Shown in pieces: positions 1-7,833 of a stretch of DNA of 29,083 nt; the first letter of the stretch is position 1; each line of letters starts with the position of its first letter. Position numbers and translations under genes: made by a program. Origin of the DNA: Bordetella parapertussis (GTDB lineage: Bacteria; Pseudomonadota; Gammaproteobacteria; Burkholderiales; Burkholderiaceae_C). The notes beneath the pieces were generated by a model that was not told the origin of the DNA, ran no database searches, and saw only the letters and a program-made list of their open reading frames with translations. The stretch lies in the NCBI GenBank assembly GCA_945888535.1, contig CAMDAN010000020.1, positions 1 to 29,083 of the forward strand. The letters are read 5' to 3'.

Positions 1-1115
1 TGGTTCACAAAAGTCGCGGAATAACTGATTGGGCTGAAATAGAGTTGGACATTGGGACGGACCTGCGCGGAATCGGTACGAACCATTCCACCCATTTGGT
101 TCACTCCAATACTCAAAGGGCCTCGGCGTTGCAATAGAAACTGCAGGCCCGCCTTTAATCTTCCGGACCAAGAACCCAATACGCCGTTGAGCGTCGGCAC
201 CTTGGAAGAAAAAGTGTAGTTAATGCCCAAATGGTCTTGCAGTCCTGCGCCAACTGCTTCATTGGCAAAGAGGATGTTGATGCCGTGTTCGCGTAGCAGC
301 GCGGGAGGCCCGATTCCAGACAGCTGCAAAATTTGGGGAGAGTTAATGGCCCCTGCGGCTAAAACGATCTCTCCAGAAGCAAACACCGTTGTGAGGGCGT
401 TGTCTGGGCCGGTGCTGTATTGCACGCCAATGGCGCGTTGGTCTTTGAAAATGATTCGATGAACATGTGCGTGGCTTCGTAACTCTAAGTTTCTTCGCGC
501 TAAGGCGGGTCGCAAAAAGGCATCGGCACTGGAACAACGCAAACCATTTCGAGTTGTGATGGGGTAGGCCCCCAAGCCCTCAGGCGCATCGCCATTGAGG
601 TCGCTTGAAAGAGGAATCTGCAAATCACGGGCAGCATGAAGAAAGTCATGTTTGAGCGGGTGGTACTCCAGTTCGCGATTGGATACAAACAGTGCGCCGT
701 GCCCTTGCGCAACACCATTACCTCCCACCTTTCGCTCAAAGCTCTCAAACACCGGCTTGACATCCTTCCAAGCCCAGCCCGGGTTACCCGCAGCATGCCA
801 GTCGTCATAGTCAGTCGGGAGCCCGCGGCAGTAGACCATGGCGTTAATCGAACTCGAACCCCCTAATACTTTGCCTCGGGGCCAATAGGAGGTGCGATAG
901 CCCAAGCCAAGCACCGGTTCAGTGGTGTACTTCCAATTCACGGCCGCGTTGTAAAACGACATCCCATAGCCAATCGGTGCTTTGATCCAAAAGCGTTGGT
1001 CGGTGCCGCCGGCCTCTAACACTAGGACACGCTTGGTCCCGCTTTCGCTTAAGCGATCAGCGAGGACGCAACCAGCAGAGCCAGCGCCTACAACAATAAA
1101 GTCAAATGAATCCAA
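1..1115 (-). CDS. GMC family oxidoreductase (choline/alcohol dehydrogenase-like), C-terminus cut by window edge
   Basis: FAD-dependent glucose-methanol-choline oxidoreductases oxidise alcohols to aldehydes or ketones. About 371 residues are visible of a family that usually has 530-560, and the C-terminal His/Asn catalytic part lies beyond the window. The N-terminus reads DFIVVGAGSAGCVLADRLSE, the Rossmann FAD-binding motif, followed by VLEAGG. The first GMC signature follows near residues 80-95 (PRGKVLGGSSSINAMVY), and the second is visible as GAINSPQILQLSGIG. No ATG lies upstream of the FAD motif before an in-frame stop. A TTG at 1115 gives the usual-looking start MDSFDFIVVG, so I take that, although there is no clear Shine-Dalgarno. 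The gene follows the SDR gene by 63 bp on the same strand, so the two probably form a catabolic alcohol-oxidation operon. The substrate cannot be read from the sequence. Confidence 0.9.
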   Translation of the reverse strand, partial: MDSFDFIVVGAGSAGCVLADRLSESGTKRVLVLEAGGTDQRFWIKAPIGYGMSFYNAAVNWKYTTEPVLGLGYRTSYWPRGKVLGGSSSINAMVYCRGLPTDYDDWHAAGNPGWAWKDVKPVFESFERKVGGNGVAQGHGALFVSNRELEYHPLKHDFLHAARDLQIPLSSDLNGDAPEGLGAYPITTRNGLRCSSADAFLRPALARRNLELRSHAHVHRIIFKDQRAIGVQYSTGPDNALTTVFASGEIVLAAGAINSPQILQLSGIGPPALLREHGINILFANEAVGAGLQDHLGINYTFSSKVPTLNGVLGSWSGRLKAGLQFLLQRRGPLSIGVNQMGGMVRTDSAQVRPNVQLYFSPISYSATFVN

Positions 1116-1178
1116 GGGTTTGCGAGTTTGAAGTTAGAACTCGAAATGCTATCACTGGAAATATGCCCCAAAGAAGCC

Positions 1179-1946
1179 TCAAAAAGTTTCGGTGTGACCA
1201 TCCACAGCGAGCTCTTGGCCTGAGATTCTGGCGCCTGCCGCTGAGGTGATAAACAACACCAACTGCGCAATGTCTTCGGGATCAATGAAAGTTTTGAGAG
1301 AAGTGGCCGCCGTCATCTCTTCTCGAACAGTCGCTTCACTGCGCTGGGTTTTCAGGGCCTCGGCTGCAATCACGCGGTCAATGCGTTCGCCCGAGACCGA
1401 GCCCGGACAAATGCAGTTCACCCGCACGCCCGCAGGCCCGAGCTCTTGCGCGAGTGTGCGTGTCAAACCTCGAATCGCCCACTTGGCGGCAGCATAAGGC
1501 GAGCGCCTTGGAAAACCGTACAAGCCTGCGGTAGATGACATGTTGACGATGGAACCGCTGCCTTGGGCGCGCAAGAGGGGTGCGGCAAAGTGGGCGCATA
1601 AAAATGCCGAATCTAAATTAACCGCCAGGCATTGACGCCACTGCGCCAACGTGATGTCTTGTACTTCTGCAGTCGGACCGGCGACGCCTGCATTGCAAAC
1701 CACAATATCCAGCCCGCCCAAGGTGGCTGTGCCTACTTTGAAAAATTCAGCGACCTGCCCCTCGTCGCTGACATCACACACCATGCCGCTCATCGATGGA
1801 TTGGCGCTGAGCGTGGCTTGGAGCGCATGGGCATCGTTGTCGCCAATAAAAACATTAGCACCGGCTTTGACAAAGGCCTGCGCCATAACGCGCCCAATGC
1901 CAGCGGCAGCGGCGGTGATAAAAACACGTTGGTTGTGGTGGCTCAT
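1179..1946 (-). CDS. SDR family NAD(P)-dependent oxidoreductase
   Basis: This is a classical short-chain dehydrogenase/reductase of 255 residues, normal for the family. The cofactor loop near the N-terminus is TAAAAGIGR, where the usual motif is TGxxxGIG, so the first glycine is alanine. CNAGVAG is the NAG motif. The catalytic Ser lies in NMSSTAG and the Tyr-Lys pair in YAAAK. The end, GQELAVDGHTETF, resembles 3-oxoacyl-ACP reductase-like SDRs. A TTG 36 bp upstream would also be open, but ATG 1946 puts the cofactor motif at the usual distance from the N-terminus. It is upstream of, and probably cotranscribed with, the GMC oxidoreductase, which suggests oxidation of an alcohol substrate that I cannot name. 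It reads away from the rightward gene starting at 2072. Confidence 0.88.
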   Translation of the reverse strand: MSHHNQRVFITAAAAGIGRVMAQAFVKAGANVFIGDNDAHALQATLSANPSMSGMVCDVSDEGQVAEFFKVGTATLGGLDIVVCNAGVAGPTAEVQDITLAQWRQCLAVNLDSAFLCAHFAAPLLRAQGSGSIVNMSSTAGLYGFPRRSPYAAAKWAIRGLTRTLAQELGPAGVRVNCICPGSVSGERIDRVIAAEALKTQRSEATVREEMTAATSLKTFIDPEDIAQLVLFITSAAGARISGQELAVDGHTETF

Positions 1947-2071
1947 AGCGGGGTGGGAAGTCTCAGAAGGTGGATGGGTCAATGGCTGTCAATGTATCTG
2001 TTATTGAAGTGCCTGCAGCCAACGCAGACGACCGTTTTTTGAAATCAGGCGACACCTGCGAAAATCAAGCC

Positions 2072-2518
2072 ATGCAAATGCCCTCTTTCCAAAAAATTGC
2101 GATCCCCTTAGGGAGTCTCGCCCTTATCGTTCTCGCTTACCGAAACTACGGTTGGCAGGGCGTAGCGCTTGCGGTGGGTGTTTTGGTCATGTGGCTGCTG
2201 CTGCATTTCACCCGCATGCTGCAAATTTTGCAGCGGGCAGCCAAACGACCCAAGGGCTATGTAGACAGCGCCGTCATGCTCAACGCCAAACTGCGTGCGG
2301 GCGTCACGCTTTTGCACGTGGTGGCGATAACGCGTTCATTGGGCGAACTACAAAGCCCAAGCGAAGCACAGCCGGAAATTTTCATTTGGACCGATGGCTC
2401 CCAATCCGTGGTTCGCTGCGAGTTTTGGGGTGGAAAGCTCAAAAGCTGGACCTTGGAGCGCCCACAGCAGACCGAGCCCCAAGCTGCTTCGGAAAGCGCG
2501 TCTTCAACCGCCCCGTAA
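2072..2518 (+). CDS. Small inner-membrane protein of unknown function, upstream of ilvE
   Basis: A 148-residue protein I cannot assign to a characterised family. Two hydrophobic segments are visible near residues 9-23 (IAIPLGSLALIVLAY) and 27-45 (VALAVGVLVMWLLLHF). A soluble domain follows with a conserved-looking stretch (YVDSAVMLNAKLRAGVTLLHVVA) and a Pro/Gln/Ser-rich tail. My recollection is that similar proteins occur upstream of ilvE in Comamonadaceae; this is memory, not a search. The frame stays open upstream to 1970, but that part reads like non-coding sequence and overlaps the SDR start region, so ATG 2072 (or ATG 2078) is preferred. The Shine-Dalgarno is weak. ilvE follows 50 bp downstream, so cotranscription is likely. 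Confidence 0.72.
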   Translation: MQMPSFQKIAIPLGSLALIVLAYRNYGWQGVALAVGVLVMWLLLHFTRMLQILQRAAKRPKGYVDSAVMLNAKLRAGVTLLHVVAITRSLGELQSPSEAQPEIFIWTDGSQSVVRCEFWGGKLKSWTLERPQQTEPQAASESASSTAP

Positions 2519-2568
2519 AATCACTCTTTTTTGCAATTCTTGCTTATCCACTTAAAGGACACCCTGCC

Positions 2569-3519
2569 ATGACCGCAATGCCTCCCTCCATGTCTGACCG
2601 CGACGGAAAAATCTGGATGGACGGCCAGATGGTCGACTGGCGCGATGCCAAGATTCATGTACTCAGCCATACGCTGCATTACGGCTGCGGCGCGTTTGAG
2701 GGCGTACGTGCTTACAACACTGCCAAAGGAACCGCGATCTTTCGCTTGGCAGAGCACACTGAGCGCCTGTTCAACAGTGCCAAAATTTTGCGGATGAATA
2801 TTCCATTTACCAAAGAGCAAGTTCAAGAGGCGCAAAGGGCGGTGGTGCGTGAAAACAAATTAGAGAGCTGCTACTTGCGGCCCTTGACATGGATCGGGGA
2901 TAAGAAATTGGGCGTGTCTCCCAAGGGCAATACGATTCATTTGATGGTCGCTGCCTGGGCCTGGGGCGCGTACCTAGGCGAAGAGGGAATGAAGCGCGGT
3001 ATCCGCGTGAAAATCTCAAGCTACACCCGCCACCATGTCAACATCACCATGACCCAGGCCAAGGCGGTGAGCAATTACACCAACTCTATCCTTGCCAATA
3101 TGGAAGCTACCGATGACGGCTATGACGAGGCCATGCTGCTCGACGCCAATGGCTTTGTGTCCGAAGGCGCGGGAGAGAATTTGTTTGTGGTCAAAGACGG
3201 GGTGGTGTACACGCCGGACTTATCTGCTGGCGCACTCAACGGAATTACGCGCAACACCGTTATGCATATTTGCAAAGACTTAGGTCTGGAGCTGGTACAA
3301 AAACGCATGACCCGCGATGAAGTTTATATCTGTGACGAGGCGTTCTTTACCGGAACGGCCGCAGAGGTGACGCCTATTCGTGAGTTGGACCGCATCGCTT
3401 TAGGCAAAGACAACTACGTTGGTACTCGCGGCCCGATCACTGAAAAAATCCAAAGCGCGTTTTTTGACATTGTGAACGGCCGCAATCCCAAATATGCCCA
3501 TTGGCTGACCTTGGTTTAA
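2569..3519 (+). CDS. ilvE: Branched-chain amino acid aminotransferase
   Basis: PLP-dependent fold-type IV aminotransferase that transfers the amino group between glutamate and branched-chain 2-oxo acids, the last step of Ile, Leu and Val synthesis, in the cytosol. The protein is 316 residues, close to the usual 305-310. Visible motifs are HTLHYGCGAFEGVRAY near residues 30-45, the PLP lysine in QAKAVSNYTNSILA (Lys about 165), and EGAGENLFVVKDG followed by NGITRNTVM. ATG 2569 is chosen because it has AAAGGA nine bases upstream and gives the family's start; ATGs 11 and 27 bp on are less likely. The frame runs open far upstream, but that section overlaps the previous gene out of phase and is not IlvE. 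The zinc-finger gene follows 31 bp later. Confidence 0.96.
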   Translation: MTAMPPSMSDRDGKIWMDGQMVDWRDAKIHVLSHTLHYGCGAFEGVRAYNTAKGTAIFRLAEHTERLFNSAKILRMNIPFTKEQVQEAQRAVVRENKLESCYLRPLTWIGDKKLGVSPKGNTIHLMVAAWAWGAYLGEEGMKRGIRVKISSYTRHHVNITMTQAKAVSNYTNSILANMEATDDGYDEAMLLDANGFVSEGAGENLFVVKDGVVYTPDLSAGALNGITRNTVMHICKDLGLELVQKRMTRDEVYICDEAFFTGTAAEVTPIRELDRIALGKDNYVGTRGPITEKIQSAFFDIVNGRNPKYAHWLTLV

Positions 3520-3550
3520 GGCTGTACTGCAAACGCAAAAGAGAATCCTT

Positions 3551-3757
3551 ATGAGTAAATCCGTTGTCACTTTATTGGCCAAAGACCTGAACGCCCAAGG
3601 CGGGGTGTATTGCCCAAGCCCTTTGGCGCACATGAAAATCTGGGACACCCATCCCAAGGTTTACCTTGATGTGGCTCTCAGCGGCGAGGCCAAGTGCCCG
3701 TACTGCGGCACGGTCTATCAGCTCAAGGACGGCGAGCATTTCGACGGCCACCACTAA
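3551..3757 (+). CDS. CHCC-type zinc-finger domain protein
   Basis: A 68-residue protein matching the zf-CHCC family, which includes bacterial small proteins and the zinc domain of mitochondrial complex I subunit NDUFS6. The probable ligands are Cys in GGVYCPSP, His in WDTHPKVYL, and the CPYC pair in AKCPYCGTVYQL; another His (LAHMK) lies between the first and second. Its biological role in bacteria is not settled. It sits between ilvE and the heptosyltransferase gene on the same strand. Its last 20 bases overlap the favoured start of the heptosyltransferase, so the two may be translationally coupled. Confidence 0.88.
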   Translation: MSKSVVTLLAKDLNAQGGVYCPSPLAHMKIWDTHPKVYLDVALSGEAKCPYCGTVYQLKDGEHFDGHH

Positions 3758-4778
3758 CACGCTGCTCATCGCGCCCCAGTGGATTGGGGACGCGGTGATG
3801 ACCGAGCCCCTGCTGCGTCGGCTTCACGCCCGTGGCGAACGCATCACTGTTGCAGCGCTGCCTTGGGTGGCGCCGGTGTACCGGTTGATGCCCCAGGTCA
3901 GCACCACCATCGAGCTGCCTTTTGCCCATGGAGGTTTGCAGTGGACGGCGCGACGCGCCTTAGCGAAAACGTTGCGTGGTCAGTTTGACCGCGCCGTGGT
4001 TTGTCCTAATTCTTTGAAGAGTGCGCTTGTGCCTTGGTGGGCTGGGATCCCTCAGCGCGTGGGTTATCTGGGCGAGGCGCGTTGGGGCTTACTCACAGAG
4101 CGTTTGCCCAACCCAAAAAAGCACGAGCGCCCGCCGATGGTCGCCTTTTACGCAGCGCTCAGCGGTGACGTTGCGGTATCGCACGACAAACCTATTTTGG
4201 TGTCCGACGTGGGCGCTGACAGCGCTGCGCTTTCAGTCTTGGGTTTGGATCGCCACGGCTACTGGGCGATGGCGCCAGGCGCAGAGTACGGCCCCGCCAA
4301 ACGCTGGCCTGCGGAACACTTTGCGGCGCTTGCGCAAGCCGTTTTCCAAAAGACGGGCCAGCCTGTGGTCTTGCTTGGTTCCAGCAAAGACAGCGCGGTG
4401 TGCGAAACCATCAGCCGCCTAGCCAACGTCGGCGCTCCTAATGCTTGCCGCGACTTGTCAGGCAAAACGCGCCTAGACCAAGCCTTTAGCGTGATTGGCA
4501 ATGCCCGAGCAATGGTCAGCAATGATTCGGGCTTGATGCACATCGCAGCGGCCTTCGGCGTGCCGCAGGTGGCACTCTTTGGGTCCTCCAGCCCTTTGCA
4601 TACGCCGCCTTTAAGCGACGCAGCGCAAGTCATTTGGCTTAAAAACGCACCGCAGTACCTTCCCCGATTGGACTGCGCGCCCTGTTTTGCCCGCGAGTGT
4701 CCGCTCGGCCACACGCGTTGCTTGCGAGACATCACGCCAGAGATGGTGATGGAGCGATTGTTCTTGGGGGCGTACTAG
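3738..4778 (+). CDS. waaF: ADP-heptose:LPS heptosyltransferase II
   Basis: Glycosyltransferase family 9 enzyme that adds the second L-glycero-D-manno-heptose to the inner core of lipopolysaccharide on the cytosolic face. From the favoured start it has 346 residues, the family size. The N-terminus reads TLLIAPQWIGDAVMTEPLLRRL, typical of WaaF. GAEYGPAKRWP, VLLGSSKD and VSNDSGLMHIAAAFGVPQVALFG are the family's C-terminal nucleotide-sugar-binding motifs. The start is unusual: no ATG, GTG or TTG lies just before the conserved N-terminus. ATT 3738, preceded by AAGGA nine bases away, would give MSTATTNTLLIAPQ. The alternative, ATG 3669 (or TTG 3666), adds 23-24 residues of unlikely composition and overlaps the zinc-finger gene by 89 bp. 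The gene identity is firm; the start is uncertain. WaaF rather than WaaC is by resemblance. Confidence 0.87.
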   Translation: MSTATTNTLLIAPQWIGDAVMTEPLLRRLHARGERITVAALPWVAPVYRLMPQVSTTIELPFAHGGLQWTARRALAKTLRGQFDRAVVCPNSLKSALVPWWAGIPQRVGYLGEARWGLLTERLPNPKKHERPPMVAFYAALSGDVAVSHDKPILVSDVGADSAALSVLGLDRHGYWAMAPGAEYGPAKRWPAEHFAALAQAVFQKTGQPVVLLGSSKDSAVCETISRLANVGAPNACRDLSGKTRLDQAFSVIGNARAMVSNDSGLMHIAAAFGVPQVALFGSSSPLHTPPLSDAAQVIWLKNAPQYLPRLDCAPCFARECPLGHTRCLRDITPEMVMERLFLGAY

Positions 4779-4795
4779 CAAGGGCGAATTAACTT

Positions 4796-4816
4796 TTTAG
4801 TTATAAAACGACTAAA
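4796..4816. promoter_or_regulatory. Inverted repeat upstream of the Fic gene, possible operator
   Basis: TTTAGT (4796-4801) and ACTAAA (4811-4816) form a perfect six-base inverted repeat around nine bases. The half-site core TTTAG appears again at 4846-4850. The repeat lies in an AT-rich stretch just before a possible promoter. Because the downstream protein carries an N-terminal winged-helix segment like AbiEi antitoxins, autoregulation through these sites is possible. This is inference only. Confidence 0.3.
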
Positions 4817-4817
4817 C

Positions 4818-4846
4818 TTGCTTTTGCATAGTTTATGTACGACAAT
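4818..4846 (+). promoter_or_regulatory. Possible sigma-70 promoter of the Fic gene
   Basis: TTGCTT (4818-4823) and GACAAT (4841-4846) are separated by 17 bases; the -10 matches four of six consensus bases and the -35 three of six. Transcription would begin near 4853, about 50 bases before ATG 4902. The stretch is clearly more AT-rich than the genes around it, which supports a separate promoter for this gene. Confidence 0.35.
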
Positions 4847-4901
4847 TTAGCATCCCGTACGCGAGTTCTAAGTGATTTTTGATGGTCTAGGCAGAGTTCG
4901 A

Positions 4902-6506
4902 ATGAGCTCAGTCAAGTTAATTGAAGCGTCTAGACGACAAATTGTCCAAGATTTTAGTCTTTTGCCGACACGCTCACGCGCACTTTTTAGTGAAAAAGAA
5001 GCCATGCAGATGAAAGTCAACAGCCTCCCACGGCCCGACCCGGAGCTAATCTTTGTTGCCGCTGTTACGGCGACTCAGGCGCGGGCATTACAACGGCAAG
5101 CAGCGATAGGCACTTTGGTGCGTATCTGCAAGGGCGTCTACGCCCCAAAGGTGCCCGACGAAGAACTCGCAGCGCTGGTGCGACGGAGTTGGCAACGCGT
5201 GGCGGGGATGATTGTTCCAGGTGGCGTGGTGTCCCACGTCAGTGCTATGCGCGGAGGTGTCCTCCCCTCGGGGGAGGTCACACTTTCACACCCGACCGTG
5301 TTTAATAAGAAGGTGTCGCTGCCCGGACTTGTCGTTCGCGTGGTACGTGGACCTGGGCCGCTGCCTGGCGATCTACCGATCGGCTCAAGCGGGGTCTATT
5401 ACGCGAGCCGCCCAAGGATGCTGCTGGAGAACATTGGACGACAAGGAGACTTGCGTGCGCCAAAGCAGGATGTTGAAAGTCTTTTGGTCTCGGTGTTGAA
5501 TGCGTCAGGCGAAAAAGCGCTCAATGAGATTCGAGACCAATCCTCCGCCCTCGCGGATGCATTGGGTGCCAATAAGTCCCTAACCGAGTTGCGGTCCATC
5601 ATCGGGGCGCTACTCGGGACATATTTGAAGGGTGAGCTCCGTACCAGGGATGGGCTCGCTGTAGCGAGGGGAATGCCCTTAGACAGCGAGCGGATGTACC
5701 GATTCGAGGCGCTGGTGACCCATCTGCGCACAGAGCCGATGCCAAGAATCGAATCGAGGGTGACAGGCCTGTCCCGCCAGTACTTTGCTTTCCTCGAGTC
5801 GTATTTTTCCAACTACGTTGAAGGGACGAGATTCGATATTGAGCAGGCCCGCGACATCGTGATGAACAACGCCATTGTCTCGAATCGTCCGAAAGATTCC
5901 CACGACATCCTTGGCGTTTTTCGCTTAGCCATGACACCTCCGTTCAGGGACAGCCCGCCTATTGCGGGGCCCGAGTTCCTTGAAGGGTTGGAATACTGGC
6001 ATGCCGAGATGCTCAAGATGCGCCCCGAAGCGAATCCAGGCAAGCCGAAGCTAGAAGTCAACTACGCTGGTACCACGAGGTTTGTCGAGCCCGCGTATGT
6101 GCGCGGAACACTCACGGAAGGCTCACGCCTTGCATTGTCTGTACCAGAGGGCTTTGCCCGATCGGTGTACTACGCGTTCCTGGTGTCAGAAGTCCATCCC
6201 TTCGACGATGGCAATGGTCGCCTATCCCGGCTGGTGATGAATGCAGAGCTAACACGTAACGGGCTGTCACGCATCATCATCCCAACGCTTTATCACCCGC
6301 AGTACGTGGATTGCGCACGCGCACTGACCCGCACGAACGAGCCGGATGGATTTGTTAAGAGCTTGGCCAAGATGGCTCGGTGGAGCCATAAATTCGACTA
6401 CTCGAACTTAGACAATGCAATTACGATGATGCGAACGACGAACGCGCTGGAGGAATCGCCAGCCGCATACAAGTTGTTAAATGCCGACGGCAGCCCAGAG
6501 ACTTGA
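4902..6506 (+). CDS. Fic domain protein with N-terminal AbiEi-antitoxin-like winged helix
   Basis: Fic enzymes transfer AMP (rarely another group) from a nucleotide to a hydroxyl side chain of a target protein. The core motif HPFDDGNGRLSR is at about residues 432-443 and matches HPFx(D/E)GNGRxxR, so the catalytic His, the Mg-binding Asp and the anion-binding Arg are present. Upstream, SNYVEG at about 303-308 fits the inhibitory (S/T)xxxE(G/N) helix, as in class II self-inhibited Fic proteins. Residues 50-90 (TATQARALQRQAAIGTL then ICKGVYAP) resemble the winged helix of AbiEi-type type IV antitoxins, and the following 150 residues resemble that family's further domain. At 534 residues it is longer than most Fic proteins. 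The start could be GTG 4872, ATG 4902 or ATG 5004. It has no partner gene beside it and is convergent with umuC. Targets and DNA binding are unknown. Confidence 0.85.
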   Translation: MSSVKLIEASRRQIVQDFSLLPTRSRALFSEKEAMQMKVNSLPRPDPELIFVAAVTATQARALQRQAAIGTLVRICKGVYAPKVPDEELAALVRRSWQRVAGMIVPGGVVSHVSAMRGGVLPSGEVTLSHPTVFNKKVSLPGLVVRVVRGPGPLPGDLPIGSSGVYYASRPRMLLENIGRQGDLRAPKQDVESLLVSVLNASGEKALNEIRDQSSALADALGANKSLTELRSIIGALLGTYLKGELRTRDGLAVARGMPLDSERMYRFEALVTHLRTEPMPRIESRVTGLSRQYFAFLESYFSNYVEGTRFDIEQARDIVMNNAIVSNRPKDSHDILGVFRLAMTPPFRDSPPIAGPEFLEGLEYWHAEMLKMRPEANPGKPKLEVNYAGTTRFVEPAYVRGTLTEGSRLALSVPEGFARSVYYAFLVSEVHPFDDGNGRLSRLVMNAELTRNGLSRIIIPTLYHPQYVDCARALTRTNEPDGFVKSLAKMARWSHKFDYSNLDNAITMMRTTNALEESPAAYKLLNADGSPET

Positions 6507-6530
6507 ATGCGCCGGAAGCTTAGTTAAGCG

Positions 6531-6546
6531 GGTTAAATTGTTAACC
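6531..6546. terminator. Weak stem-loop between convergent fic and umuC
   Basis: GGTTAA and TTAACC form a perfect six-base stem around ATTG and overlap the umuC stop codon. There is no long T tract in either direction, so it is at best a weak bidirectional terminator between two convergent genes only 34 bp apart. Confidence 0.25.
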
Positions 6547-7833
6547 AACTTGTACCAGCGCCCCCCACTGCGTGGTGTAGTTCGGCGACCTTCTCTCTTG
6601 GCGCATCTGCCAGCCTTTGTGTCCGCCTTGCGTAGAGACCTTGACCGTTCCCCGGCCATAGCGCTCGTTCAGTCCATCTAAAGCCGCCATTAAACGCGTG
6701 TCTGTTGCGGGCGTGGGTTCAAGCCAATCCGCTTGGTACTGCTCTGCGGGCGTAATGTCTCCCAACATAATTCCTGCCTTCTTGTAGGCGTAGTCTGGTC
6801 TGAACAAGCGCGATACCAACCAGTCGGCCCAGCGGCTCACCACCAAACTGTCGCTGGTGGGTTGCGGCAACGGCACGCTAAGCGAAGGGTTGTACTGAGG
6901 CAGGTCTTTTCGAAAGCGGTTGGTATGTAAAAACACATGAATCAGCGCAGCCTGCGAGCCCTGTGCTCGGAGCTTGACGCAGGCATTGGCGACGAAGGTG
7001 CTCATCGCATCTTTCAGTACCGCAAGTTCGGTGACGGTCTGCCCAAAGGAGCGGCTGCAAAGGATTTGTTTCTTGTCTGGAGCCATGTCTTGTAAATCAA
7101 TACATGCAACGCCTTGTAACTCACGTTGTGTTTTTTCAACCACCACCCCAAACTCGGCGCGCAAGGTGGGCGTGTGCGCGGTGCGCAGGTCTTGAACGGT
7201 GAAGATACCGTGTTCAGCCAAGCGGGCAGAAATTCGGCGACCGATGCCCCACACTTCAGCGACGTCGATTTGGCCCAGCAACTTATCCTGTTGTGCTTTG
7301 CTTAAATCGTTGTAGTTAAAAACGCCTTGCGAGCGCGGGTGCTTCTTGGCAATGTGGTTGGCTAACTTGGCCAGCGTCTTGGTCGGGCCGATACCAACGC
7401 ACACAGGAATCCCCGTCCACGCCGTCACCCGTTCGCGCATTTCGTAACTCACCGCTTTGAGCTTTTGGGTTCCGGTGAGATCAACAAAGCATTCATCGAT
7501 GGAGTACACCTCGCTGCGCGGCGAGTAGGTCGACAAGATAGACATCACCCGATTAGAGAGATCAGCGTACAGAGCGTAGTTCGAACTCAACGCAAGAATG
7601 CCGTGTTCTTGCGCCAATGCTTTGCACTCAAACCAAGGCTGGCCCATGCGGATACCCAAGGCCTTCGCCTCGTTAGAGCGCGAGACCGCGCAGCCGTCGT
7701 TGTTAGAGAGAACGACCAAGGGCGTGGTTTTAAGGTCGGGACGAAAGACGCGCTCGCAACTAACGTAGAAGTTGTTGCAATCCACCAAAGCGATTTGCAA
7801 AGGCCGAGATGGCAAGGGTTGGGACGCCTTCAT
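6541..7833 (-). CDS. umuC: Translesion DNA polymerase V subunit UmuC
   Basis: Y-family polymerase that, with the processed UmuD' dimer, copies damaged templates. It has 430 residues, like the family (about 420). The N-terminal catalytic motif is [18 protein letters not shown] with Asp18. SIDECFVDL holds the Asp113-Glu114 metal ligands, and [17 protein letters not shown] is the helix-hairpin-helix lead. [12 protein letters not shown] and the little-finger part follow, and the C-terminal [11 protein letters not shown] is typical of UmuC. The ATG overlaps the stop of cho by four bases (ATGA), so its translation is probably coupled to cho. It lies in an SOS operon with umuD and cho. The only known alternative would be a plasmid-type homologue such as MucB/ImpB, which has the same function. 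Confidence 0.96.
   Translation of the reverse strand: MKASQPLPSRPLQIALVDCNNFYVSCERVFRPDLKTTPLVVLSNNDGCAVSRSNEAKALGIRMGQPWFECKALAQEHGILALSSNYALYADLSNRVMSILSTYSPRSEVYSIDECFVDLTGTQKLKAVSYEMRERVTAWTGIPVCVGIGPTKTLAKLANHIAKKHPRSQGVFNYNDLSKAQQDKLLGQIDVAEVWGIGRRISARLAEHGIFTVQDLRTAHTPTLRAEFGVVVEKTQRELQGVACIDLQDMAPDKKQILCSRSFGQTVTELAVLKDAMSTFVANACVKLRAQGSQAALIHVFLHTNRFRKDLPQYNPSLSVPLPQPTSDSLVVSRWADWLVSRLFRPDYAYKKAGIMLGDITPAEQYQADWLEPTPATDTRLMAALDGLNERYGRGTVKVSTQGGHKGWQMRQERRSPNYTTQWGALVQVG

Noticed and set aside
2152..2568. Upstream extension of ilvE by 139 codons
   Set aside because: It overlaps the small membrane-protein gene in another frame and is absent from the IlvE family. ATG 2569 has a good Shine-Dalgarno.
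4259..4735. Leftward frame of 158 codons opposite the heptosyltransferase
   Set aside because: It is a shadow of the conserved C-terminal domain with no start signal and no family resemblance.
6507..6540. Possible partner gene of the Fic protein
   Set aside because: Only 34 bases separate fic from umuC, and upstream the gap to waaF is 123 bases with no frame, so there is no separate antitoxin gene.
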